A stretch of DNA of 64,000 nucleotides, taken from positions 1 through 64,000 of the forward strand of contig DWXV01000078.1 in the NCBI GenBank assembly GCA_019119025.1, read 5' to 3'. This document shows positions 47,206-54,742 of this stretch, piece after piece; position 1 is the first letter of the stretch; each line of letters begins with the position of its first letter. The notes beneath the pieces are model-generated. The model saw only the letters and a program-made list of their open reading frames with translations, did not search any database and was not told the origin of the DNA. The position numbers and the translations under genes are program-made. Source of the DNA: Candidatus Allofournierella excrementigallinarum (GTDB lineage Bacteria; Bacillota; Clostridia; Oscillospirales; Ruminococcaceae).

Positions 47206-48045
47206 ATGTCCTGGATCATCGTCAGCGACTCTTCCTGCGAACTGCGCAGCCTGGAAAACCCCGCCCCCGGCCTCAGCTTTGCCACCGTGCCCCTGAAGAT
47301 CCGGGTGGGCGAGCGGGAATTTGTGGACAATTCCGCCCTGGATGTGGACGCCATGATGGACGCCATGCACAACTACAACGGGGCCTCCACCACCGCCTGC
47401 CCCAGCCCCGAAGAGTGGGCGGAGAAATTCATGCAGGCGGACAACGTTCTGGCCATCACCATCAGCAGCAGCCTGTCCGGCAGCTACAACAGCGCCATGG
47501 TGGCCCGGGAGATGGTGCTGGAAAGCCACCCCGAAAAGCGCATCCATGTGCTGGACAGCCTGTCCACCGGCGGCGAGATGGCCCTGGCCATCTGGAAGGC
47601 AAACGACCTGGTGGCCGAAGGGCTCTCCTTCGGCGAAGTGGTGCGCCAGTGGGAGATCTGGTTCCAGGGCCGTCAGGTGCTGTTCGCCCTGGCCAGCTTT
47701 GACAATCTGGTGAAGAACGGCCGTTTGAGCCGCCTGGCAGGCTTTATGGCCGGCGTGATGAGCATGCGGGCGGTGGGCCGCGGCAGCGAGGATGGCAAGC
47801 TGGAAATGCTGCACAAGACCCGCGGCGAGACCCGCATGCTGGCTTTGCTGCTGGAAGAGATGGACCACCGGGGCTACCAGGGGCTGGAGCCGGCGGTCAT
47901 CAGCCACTGCCAGAACGAAAAGGCCGCCCTGATGCTGAAAAACGGCATTGAAAAGAAATGGCCCGGCGCCAAAGTGGTGGTGCTGCCCTGCAGCGGCCTG
48001 ACCAGCTTCTACGCCGAGACCGGCGGCATCATCGTGGGGTACTGA
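47206..48045 (+). CDS. DegV family fatty-acid-binding protein
   Basis: 279 residues with the DegV pattern: VSDSSCELRS at the start, VPLKIRVGEREFVDN, TTACPSPEEW (the TSQPS-like lipid contact), ITISSSLSGSYNSA and VLDSLSTGGE. DegV/FakB proteins hold a fatty acid for the FakA kinase. ATG at 47206 follows AAGGAG. The phosphoesterase follows after 2 bp. Confidence 0.92.
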   Translation: MSWIIVSDSSCELRSLENPAPGLSFATVPLKIRVGEREFVDNSALDVDAMMDAMHNYNGASTTACPSPEEWAEKFMQADNVLAITISSSLSGSYNSAMVAREMVLESHPEKRIHVLDSLSTGGEMALAIWKANDLVAEGLSFGEVVRQWEIWFQGRQVLFALASFDNLVKNGRLSRLAGFMAGVMSMRAVGRGSEDGKLEMLHKTRGETRMLALLLEEMDHRGYQGLEPAVISHCQNEKAALMLKNGIEKKWPGAKVVVLPCSGLTSFYAETGGIIVGY

Positions 48046-48047
48046 CC

Positions 48048-48860
48048 ATGAAGCAGACCCGGGCGCGGGACGCCGCGCTGCTGGCCGGCGCGGCCGCCCT
48101 CACCGCCGCGGGGCTGGGCCTCGCCTTCTATGCCGCGAAGCTGGAGCCCCGGCGGCTGGCCCTCACCCGGCCGCCGCTGGAAAAAAAGCCGCCGCTGCGG
48201 GTGGTGTTTTTCAGCGACCTGCACATCCGGCGCGCCGGCGCGCCCGAGCGGCTGGAGGCGGTGGCGGAGCGCATCAACGCCCTGAAGCCCGACCTTGTGC
48301 TCTTCGGCGGCGACTTTTTCGCCAAATTCCTGCGGGACGCCTGGGCCCTGCCCTTTTCCGAGCTGGCGCGGCAGCTGCGAAGCATCCGCGCCCCCAAAGG
48401 CAAGTACGCGGTGCTGGGCAACCACGATGTGCGCCAGGGCGCGCGCCCCTTCTTTGAGCAGCTGTTCGCCGCGGGCGGCTTCACCGTCCTGTGGGACGAG
48501 ATCGTTAGCCCCGCGCCGGGGGTGGCGCTCTGCGGCCTCTCGCCCTATTCCGACGGGCGGGCGCTGCGCCGCATGCCCGCCGGCGGCTGGCGCGTCTGTC
48601 TGTGCCACATGCCGGACAAGGCCCGCTATCTGCCGCTGAAAAAAGCGGACCTGATGCTCAGCGGCCACAGCCACGCCGGGCAGGTGCGGCTGCCGGTGCT
48701 CACCCGGCTCGTCCTGCCGCCGGGGGGCAAGTTCTACCCCTACGGCCTCTACCGGCCCCAGGGGCCGGGGGCGGCCCAGCTGTATGTCAGCCGGGGCATC
48801 GGCATGAGCGGGGTGCCCTTCCGCTTCCTTGCGCCGCCGGAGCTGGTGGTGCTGGGCTGA
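48048..48860 (+). CDS. Membrane-anchored metallophosphoesterase (YkuE-like)
   Basis: 270 residues. N-terminal membrane helix at about 9-28, then the calcineurin-like domain: VVFFSDLHI, FGGDFF, VLGNHDV, CHMPD and SGHSHAGQVRLP, the full set of two-metal ligands. It may act on lipid-linked phosphates. It shares the degV promoter (2-bp gap). Confidence 0.9.
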   Translation: MKQTRARDAALLAGAAALTAAGLGLAFYAAKLEPRRLALTRPPLEKKPPLRVVFFSDLHIRRAGAPERLEAVAERINALKPDLVLFGGDFFAKFLRDAWALPFSELARQLRSIRAPKGKYAVLGNHDVRQGARPFFEQLFAAGGFTVLWDEIVSPAPGVALCGLSPYSDGRALRRMPAGGWRVCLCHMPDKARYLPLKKADLMLSGHSHAGQVRLPVLTRLVLPPGGKFYPYGLYRPQGPGAAQLYVSRGIGMSGVPFRFLAPPELVVLG

Positions 48861-48875
48861 AATTCAAGCGACCCG

Positions 48876-48908
48876 TCCGGGGCCCCGCCGGGGCCCCGGA
48901 TTTTTTTT
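48876..48908 (+). terminator. Terminator of degV operon
   Basis: 11-bp perfect stem TCCGGGGCCCC with complement, then eight T. Confidence 0.92.
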
Positions 48909-48993
48909 GCAGAAAAAATGAACCGCCGCCCCTTTGGCGACGACTACAAAGCGAAACAGGCGCCTGGATCAAACAAACAAGGAGGTGGGCCCC

Positions 48994-49527
48994 GTGCAGG
49001 CATGTCAGGTGGAGCAGCTGCTGGGCAGCTACGGAACAGAGCTTTACCGCTATTGCCGGCGGCTGGCCGGCTTCGGCCCCGACGGAGAGGACCTTTACCA
49101 GCAGACCTTCCTTCGGATGCTGGAGCTGGACCTTGCCCCGGACGAGGGCCGCAATCCCCGGGCGCTGCTCTACAGCGTGGCCACCGGCCTGTGGCGCAAC
49201 GAAGCGCGCAAGCGCAGCCGGCGGGCGGCCATCGCCCGCCCTGTGGAGCTGGACGGCGACGACCCGCCGCCCCTTGCCGGGGGCGACGAGCCGGAGGCGG
49301 CGGCGCTGGCGGCGGCGGAACACCGCGCCCTGGCCGCGGCGGTGGAGCGCCTGCCGGACAAGTACCGCGCGGCGGTGCTGCTGGCCTACGGGGCCGAGCT
49401 CCCTCTGGAAGAGGTGGCCCGCATCGAAAAGCTGCCCAAAGGCACGGTGAAAAGCCGGCTGCACAAGGCCCGGCTTTTGCTGAAAAAGGAAATGGAGGCG
49501 AGGGGCTATGGACGAGAAGAATTTTGA
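48994..49527 (+). CDS. ECF-like sigma factor (second)
   Basis: 177 residues. Region 2: YGTELYRYCRRLAGFGPDGEDLYQQTFLRML; a linker with Asp/Pro/Ala; region 4: LPDKYRAAVLLAYGAELPLEEVARIEKLPKGTVKSRLHKARLLLKK (quoted in pieces: RAAVLLAYG, GTVKSRLHKA). The GTG at 48994 is 8 bp after AAGGAGG. It overlaps the next gene by 20 bp. Confidence 0.85.
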   Translation: MQACQVEQLLGSYGTELYRYCRRLAGFGPDGEDLYQQTFLRMLELDLAPDEGRNPRALLYSVATGLWRNEARKRSRRAAIARPVELDGDDPPPLAGGDEPEAAALAAAEHRALAAAVERLPDKYRAAVLLAYGAELPLEEVARIEKLPKGTVKSRLHKARLLLKKEMEARGYGREEF

Positions 49528-49876
49528 CCGGCGGCTGGCCGCCGCCCTGCAAAGGGGCGAAGGGCCGGGCGCGGAACTGAACGCCGTTCTGAAGGCGCGC
49601 CTTTACCAAAAAGAGCGGGAGCTGCAAAGCCGCCCCGCCGCCCGCCGCCTCTCGCTGTGGTGGCTGCCCATGACCGCGAACCTCTTTGTCTGCGGGGTGC
49701 CCGCCCTCATCTTCGCGCTGCCCATCATGCCCCTGGCGGCCCATCTGGCGGCCTTCGCCCTGGGCTGGCTGGCGGTGGGGGGCGTGGTGATGACCTTCGT
49801 GGGCCTCAAATGCTCTGATTTGAAAGAACAACTCACACTGGAACTGCCCCCAAGGGGCAGAAAGGAGATGTCTTGA
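49508..49876 (+). CDS. Two- or three-helix membrane protein, possible anti-sigma factor
   Basis: 122 residues, no family recognised. Residues 1-45 are charged and helical (FDRRLAAALQRGEG), helices at about 48-72 and 75-100, then a short acidic/basic tail. Position straight after and overlapping a sigma gene suggests a regulator of it. No zinc-binding anti-sigma motif is present. Confidence 0.6.
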   Translation: MDEKNFDRRLAAALQRGEGPGAELNAVLKARLYQKERELQSRPAARRLSLWWLPMTANLFVCGVPALIFALPIMPLAAHLAAFALGWLAVGGVVMTFVGLKCSDLKEQLTLELPPRGRKEMS

Positions 49877-50695
49877 ATGGCAGCCATGCCTCTTATCCTC
49901 ATTTTCGGGGCCCTTATGCTGGCCGGCGTGCTGGCGCTGGCGTTCACCGTGCTCAGCTGCGTCTGGCTCTACCGCGACAGCCGCCTCCACGGCCAGCCCC
50001 CCGCCCTGTGGGTGCTGCTGGCGGTGTTCGCCGGCCCCATCATCGCCCTGCTGCTCTACTTCATCTTCGGCCGCAGGCAGGCGCTGGAGCCCTGTGAGAG
50101 CTGCGGCGCGTCCCTCACCCGGGCGGACCGCTTCTGCCCCGCCTGCGGCGCGGCCAACAGCCGCTACGGCGAGCCCGCCCCCAAACGCAAACTGGGGGCC
50201 CTGGGCAAGGCGGCCGTCGCCTGCGGCCTTGCCAGCGTTTTGTGCATGGCGGGGCTGCTGGCGGGCATGTTCGTCTTTGCCGCCTCCGCCGCAAGCACCC
50301 CCCTCGTGACCACCGGAGGCGCCGCCATCGTGGCGGGCCTGCCCATCGAGAGCGCCGCGGACGTGAACAGCGGCTGGGTCATCATGAGCACCCAGGGCCA
50401 CCGCAATGGGGTGTGGACCTTCTCCATGAGCAAGACCAGCGACGGCTACCATAAGTCCGGCCGCTTTTCGCTGGACGACCCCGGCGGCCGAACACTGGCG
50501 GTGGACGTGACCTGCGAGGGGGAAACGCTGGAACTGGACTTCATCCAGAACGGCGAGACGGTGCGCACCGAGGTCATCAGCGGCGCGGAGGGCGTGCAGT
50601 ACTTTTCCCTCGCCGGCCTTGCCCCCGGCACGGTGAAGCTGCGGGTGGTGAACCACGGCGCCACCGACATCAACGGGCGCGTGTGGGTGGAATAA
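49877..50695 (+). CDS. Membrane protein with PLDc_N-like helices and zinc ribbon
   Basis: 272 residues. Two N-terminal helices with the PLDc_N-type pattern ALWVLLAVFAGPIIALLLYFIFGRR in part, then a zinc ribbon (CESCGAS, 12 residues, CPACGAA, about residues 74-95). A third helix lies at about 112-138, followed by an extracellular beta-rich region of about 130 residues. ATG immediately follows the stop of the upstream gene, with AAAGGAG as site. Probably a sensor or effector of the sigma operon. Confidence 0.7.
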   Translation: MAAMPLILIFGALMLAGVLALAFTVLSCVWLYRDSRLHGQPPALWVLLAVFAGPIIALLLYFIFGRRQALEPCESCGASLTRADRFCPACGAANSRYGEPAPKRKLGALGKAAVACGLASVLCMAGLLAGMFVFAASAASTPLVTTGGAAIVAGLPIESAADVNSGWVIMSTQGHRNGVWTFSMSKTSDGYHKSGRFSLDDPGGRTLAVDVTCEGETLELDFIQNGETVRTEVISGAEGVQYFSLAGLAPGTVKLRVVNHGATDINGRVWVE

Positions 50696-50746
50696 AAAAG
50701 AGGGCGGCCTTCAGCGCAGGGCCTTGCCCAGTCCGGCACGCAGAGC

Positions 50747-50786
50747 GGCCCCCCAAGCCACCAGGCTTGAGGGGCCGCCCTTTTTT
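50747..50786. terminator. Bidirectional terminator between sigma operon and cca
   Basis: GGCCCC(C)CAAGCC-ACCA-GGCTTG(A)GGGGCC with T6. An outer GGGCGGCC/GGCCGCCC pair at 50702-50709 and 50773-50780 could close a larger structure. Confidence 0.85.
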
Positions 50787-52119
50787 ATCCTTTCTGCCCG
50801 CGGGCCCAGGCCAGCAGCGCCGCCGGGTGGTTTTCCACCCGGCCCTCGATGACCTCGTTCAGCGCCGCGTCCAGCAGCCGCCCCATCCGGGGCCCTGCCC
50901 GGCAGACGCCGGCGTTCATCAGGTCGTCCCCGCTCACCGCCAGCTGGTCCACCCGCACGCAGTCGCCCCGGCGGTGGGCCTGGCGGGCCAGCTTCTCAAA
51001 GCGGGCCGTCTCTTGCAGGCGGCGGCGGATGGCCGGTGCGTCGGCGTGGGCCAGAAGGTCCGCCCGCTTCACGGCCACAAGGTCCTCCAGCGTGGGCCAG
51101 CCCCAGCGGCCCAGCCACCGGCGGGCGCCGGGGGTGTCCTGGGGCAGGGGGGCGTCGTGCCAGCGCACCAGCGGCTGCACCCCCTGCACAAGGCGGCCGG
51201 GGGCCTTCAGCCGCGTCAGCACCTCCTTGGCCAGCGCCGCGCCCCGGGCGGCATGGCCGGGGGCGTGGCCGAAGCCCTGGCCGTCCAGCAAAAAGCAGCC
51301 CGGCTTTGCCAGGTCGTGGAGCAGCAGCGCCCAGCGCACGTTGCGCCGCGGCGGCGCAAGGCCCACCGCCCGGGCGGTGTGGCCCCAGAGGTCCAGCTCG
51401 TGGCGGGGGCTGCGCAGGTCAAAGCCCAGGCAGGGCCCGATGGCGGGCACCGCCTGGGCCAGGATGCCGCCGCACTGGGCCAGCACCCGCCCCGCGCCGG
51501 GGCCCAAAAGCAGTTTGTCCAGCTCTGCGAACACCCGCTCGGCGCTCACCCGGGTCAGGGTGGGCGCGGCGGCGCGGGCGGCGGCCAGGGTGGCCGGCTC
51601 GATGGTAAAATCCAGGCAGGAGGCAAAGCGCAGCGCCCGCAAAATGCGCAGCGCGTCCTCCTCAAAGCGGCGGGCAGGCTCGCCGACGCAGCGGATGAAC
51701 CCAGCCGCCAGGTCCGCCCGGCCCCCGAAGGGGTCCACGACGCCCCCCTCGTCCAGCGCCATGGCGTTGATGGTGAAGTCACGCCGGGCCAGATCCTCTT
51801 CGAGGTCCGCCACAAAGCGCACCCCGTCGGGGCGGCGGTGGTCGGAATAGCCCTCCTCCACCCGGAAGGTGGTCACCTCCACCGGGCCGCCTTCGGTGAG
51901 CGCCGTCACGGTGCCGTGGGCGATGCCGGTGTCCAGAGTGCGCCAGCGGGGCGAAAGGCAGGCTTTCACCTGCTCGGGAAGGGCGCTGGTGCACAGGTCC
52001 CAGTCGCCGGGGGCGCGGCCAAGAAGGCTGTCCCGCACGCAGCCGCCCACCGGGCAGGCCGCAAAGCCTTTGGCTCGCAGCGCGGCCAGCAGCTGGCTTA
52101 CATGGGCGGGAACTTCCAT
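50785..52119 (-). CDS. cca: CCA tRNA nucleotidyltransferase
   Basis: 444 residues. Head domain with PVGGCVRDSLLG and DWDLCTSA (metal-binding Asp pair), neck with RRDFTINAMAL and RFEEDALRILRALRFAS, and an HD-like domain (ALLLHDLAKPG). It adds or repairs the 3' CCA of tRNAs. ATG at 52119 follows AAAAGGAGG; the open frame to 53169 is antisense noise. Confidence 0.93.
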   Translation of the reverse strand: MEVPAHVSQLLAALRAKGFAACPVGGCVRDSLLGRAPGDWDLCTSALPEQVKACLSPRWRTLDTGIAHGTVTALTEGGPVEVTTFRVEEGYSDHRRPDGVRFVADLEEDLARRDFTINAMALDEGGVVDPFGGRADLAAGFIRCVGEPARRFEEDALRILRALRFASCLDFTIEPATLAAARAAAPTLTRVSAERVFAELDKLLLGPGAGRVLAQCGGILAQAVPAIGPCLGFDLRSPRHELDLWGHTARAVGLAPPRRNVRWALLLHDLAKPGCFLLDGQGFGHAPGHAARGAALAKEVLTRLKAPGRLVQGVQPLVRWHDAPLPQDTPGARRWLGRWGWPTLEDLVAVKRADLLAHADAPAIRRRLQETARFEKLARQAHRRGDCVRVDQLAVSGDDLMNAGVCRAGPRMGRLLDAALNEVIEGRVENHPAALLAWARGQKG

Positions 52120-52148
52120 CCGGCGGCCCCTCCTTTTGCAGAAATTTT

Positions 52149-52832
52149 TCACTCCAGGCGCCCGGTGCGGAACATCCACCAGGCGATGGCGATGGCCATG
52201 CCGCCGCTGACCAGGATGAGGAAGGAAACGCTTCCGATCAGGCCGGGCGCCAGCACGAACAGCACGCACATGAAGGCCAGCGGCGCCGCCGCCAGCTTGG
52301 GGCTTTTGGAGAAATACTTGAAGGCCAGCGCCCCGAACAAAGCGGGGATAACGTTGTTGAAGGCGGGGGCCAGGGCCGGGTTTTCCAGCACCGGGCGCAG
52401 GGGCACAAGGCACAGCACCCCCACCGCCAGCACCAGCGTGGTCACCAGGCTGCTGGTGGCCACCGACAGGGTGGAGACGATGTCGTTTTCCGGCGTTCCC
52501 ACCTGGGTGCCGCAGATCTCCCGGGCGTTCACCGCGCAGGGCAGTTTGAGGTTGACGGCGTTGCCGGTGATAAAGGTGAGGTAGCTGGCCCCCGAGCCCA
52601 GCATGGGCGAATAGACCAGGAATTCCACCACGCCGCTGGTCCAGTAGATCAGCGCCGCCTGGGCAAAGCCCACGCCGAAGGCCTTCCAGTCGGGGGAGGC
52701 GTTCAGCACCCAGCCCATGGCCATGGGCACCGCCAGCAGCAGCAGGATGGCCGCCGCCGTGCCCAGCCGGCCCAGCAGGTGGGTGGAGTTTTCGTAGCGG
52801 CCGTAGAGTTCGTTCTTCTTCGCTTCGTTCAT
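52149..52832 (-). CDS. Six-helix membrane protein, partner of DUF5058 protein
   Basis: 227 residues with about six membrane helices and two cysteines in an extracytoplasmic loop (LKLPCAVNAREICGTQVG). No family name is recalled, but this type regularly accompanies DUF5058 proteins. The pair looks like a two-component transporter. Start follows TGAGGAGG; 12 bp after its partner. Confidence 0.65.
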   Translation of the reverse strand: MNEAKKNELYGRYENSTHLLGRLGTAAAILLLLAVPMAMGWVLNASPDWKAFGVGFAQAALIYWTSGVVEFLVYSPMLGSGASYLTFITGNAVNLKLPCAVNAREICGTQVGTPENDIVSTLSVATSSLVTTLVLAVGVLCLVPLRPVLENPALAPAFNNVIPALFGALAFKYFSKSPKLAAAPLAFMCVLFVLAPGLIGSVSFLILVSGGMAIAIAWWMFRTGRLE

Positions 52833-52844
52833 CCCGGCACCTCC

Positions 52845-53585
52845 TCACACCACGGCGAACAGCGCCACGGCCGCCGCCATGCCCACCAGCATGCTGCCCG
52901 CCATGGAGAAGTTGTCCAGCCAGGTCATGCCCCTTTTGCGGGCCAGATATTCGAACAGCCCCATGGCCGCCGCGCTCACCGCCGCCACGAACAGGGGCAT
53001 ATAGTTGCCGGCGCTGGTCCACTCGCCCAGGTACGAGCCGATGTAGGCGCTGACCAGGCCCACGAACATGGCGGTGAACATGTAGTCGCCGAAGCCCTTT
53101 TTGCCGCCCTTTTCCTTTTGGGCGGCGCTGCGCACCTTTTTCATATAGGCCTTGAGGCAGAAGATGCACAAGAAGCAGCCCGCCAGGATGCCCGCGGTCA
53201 TCACCAGGGCGATGGTCAGAAACACCGGCGCGGTGAGTTCCTCGCTGCCCAGGCCCCCGCTCATGCCGGCGGCGCGGGCGGCGATGTCCGCCACGTTGCC
53301 CTCGTAGTGCAGCGCGCCGATCACCGAAAGCCTGATCCAGGGCAGCGGGATGCCCAGGCTCCCCGACAGGGCGATGACCCCCAGCAGGATGGAGACGCTG
53401 GGCAGCAGGGTGAAGGTGGCGCTGGAGGTGACGGCCCGGCGGAGCCTGGCCTTGTCCATCCCCATGGCCACGCCCGCGCGCCAGCTGCGCGCCAGGAACA
53501 CCACGCAGAGCGCCGCAATAAAGGCCACCACCACGCCCACGATCAAGAACATGGGCAGGCTGTTGAGCTGTGTCAAAAGGTCCAT
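52845..53585 (-). CDS. DUF5058 family membrane protein
   Basis: 246 residues, six to seven membrane helices. The family pattern is visible: SATFTLLPSVSILLGVIALSG followed by GIPLPWIRLSVIGALHYEG. Function unknown, probably transport. ATG at 53585 is 7 bp from GGGAGG; a GTG at 53609 is less likely. Confidence 0.75.
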   Translation of the reverse strand: MDLLTQLNSLPMFLIVGVVVAFIAALCVVFLARSWRAGVAMGMDKARLRRAVTSSATFTLLPSVSILLGVIALSGSLGIPLPWIRLSVIGALHYEGNVADIAARAAGMSGGLGSEELTAPVFLTIALVMTAGILAGCFLCIFCLKAYMKKVRSAAQKEKGGKKGFGDYMFTAMFVGLVSAYIGSYLGEWTSAGNYMPLFVAAVSAAAMGLFEYLARKRGMTWLDNFSMAGSMLVGMAAAVALFAVV

Positions 53586-53669
53586 TTCGATCCCTCCCGA
53601 TTTTATCACGCTAAAGCGATGGTGTAAGTATACCAGCTTTTGGGGGCGCTGTCCAGCGGCAAACGCATC

Positions 53670-54515
53670 TCACAGCACCACCGAGGTGTCCAGCGTGGGG
53701 TCGAAGGTGCTGCCCTGGCTCAGCAGCACCCGCCGGTCCAGCGAAAAGCCGGCGGGCAGGCTGGTGGGGGCGTAGCCGGTGACGGCCTTGAACACCCGGT
53801 TGAAGTTGCGCAGGGTGTTGAAGCCGCACCGGGCCATCAGGTCGGCCATGGTGATGTCCTCTCCGCCGGCCAGCAGTTCCACCGCCCGGTCCACCCGCAG
53901 CACGTTCAGATAGCCCGAAAAGGTGAGCCCCGTCATCTTTTTAAAGTAGCGGGAAAAGTAGGCGGGGGACATGTGCATGAAGTCCGCCGCCTCCGCGAAG
54001 GTGCCCTCGCCGCCCTGCTGCTCCAGCAGGAGGAGCAGCTGCTTGTAGCGGGCGAGGGTGGGCTGAGCCGCCTCCGCCTGCTCCGCCAGCGGCTCGCTGC
54101 GGAAAACATCCGCCATCAGCGAGGTGATGAGGGCGTTCATCTTCTCGGCATAAAAAGGGCGCTTTTCCCGGCTTTCCCGGTCCAATTCGTCCAGCCGCGC
54201 CCCGGCGCGGTAGCGGTCGGCAAAGACCGGCGCGCGCAGCCGCAGCGGCGCGTCGAACAGCCCGGCGAACTGGGCCACCGCCGCCCGGCTGCCCGGCGCG
54301 CCGGCAATGCTGTGCACGCTCTCGCGGCTGATGAAGGCGCAGTCCCCTTCCGTCAAATCAAAAATGCAGCCGTTCAGCGTCAGCCGCACCTCGCCCCCCT
54401 GGCAGACCACCAGCTCGTCCTCAAAATGCCAGTGCGCCAGGTTGCGCAGGTTCTCGTAACGCTGCACCCACACCTTGGCCCCCGCGTCGAAGGCCCGCTT
54501 TTCCTGCTGGATCAT
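53670..54515 (-). CDS. AraC family transcriptional regulator
   Basis: 281 residues. N-terminal cupin (HWHFEDELVVCQGGEVRLTL), C-terminal double HTH (FAEAADFMHMSPAYFSRYFKKMTG; ITMADLMARCGFNTLRNFNRVFKAVTGYAP, quoted in part). The cupin suggests binding a small molecule, perhaps a sugar. Start at 54515 after AAAGGGGG; promoter TTGACA-17-CATAAT. It is divergent from the hydrolase/membrane gene and close to the DUF5058 pair and arabinose genes. Confidence 0.9.
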   Translation of the reverse strand: MIQQEKRAFDAGAKVWVQRYENLRNLAHWHFEDELVVCQGGEVRLTLNGCIFDLTEGDCAFISRESVHSIAGAPGSRAAVAQFAGLFDAPLRLRAPVFADRYRAGARLDELDRESREKRPFYAEKMNALITSLMADVFRSEPLAEQAEAAQPTLARYKQLLLLLEQQGGEGTFAEAADFMHMSPAYFSRYFKKMTGLTFSGYLNVLRVDRAVELLAGGEDITMADLMARCGFNTLRNFNRVFKAVTGYAPTSLPAGFSLDRRVLLSQGSTFDPTLDTSVVL

Positions 54516-54548
54516 CCGGCATGCCCCCTTTGGCGCTTTTCTGGTTTT

Positions 54549-54577
54549 ATTATGAGGCTCAGTGCGAAAGATGTCAA
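54549..54577 (-). promoter_or_regulatory. Sigma-A promoter of the araC-type gene
   Basis: Minus strand TTGACA (54572-54577), 17 bp, CATAAT (54549-54554). The 227-bp divergent region 54516-54742 is AT-rich and probably holds the regulator's sites. Confidence 0.65.
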
Positions 54578-54742
54578 TAAATGTCCATACACAGGCAAAC
54601 AAATTCTTTTGTCTTGTTGTGTAGAGTGCTATATTTATATCACAGTGAAATGTTTTTTTGTGCATAACTTTTATTTTTATATGTGCAAAACACATTTCCG
54701 CCCCATTCCCGGTTTGCCGGATATAAAGAGGAGGAACGTTTT

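Noticed and set aside
50697..50790. Possible small inverted-repeat mobile element after the second sigma operon
   Set aside because: The repeat arms are explained by a terminator hairpin plus one outer GGGCGGCC pair. No target duplication was seen.
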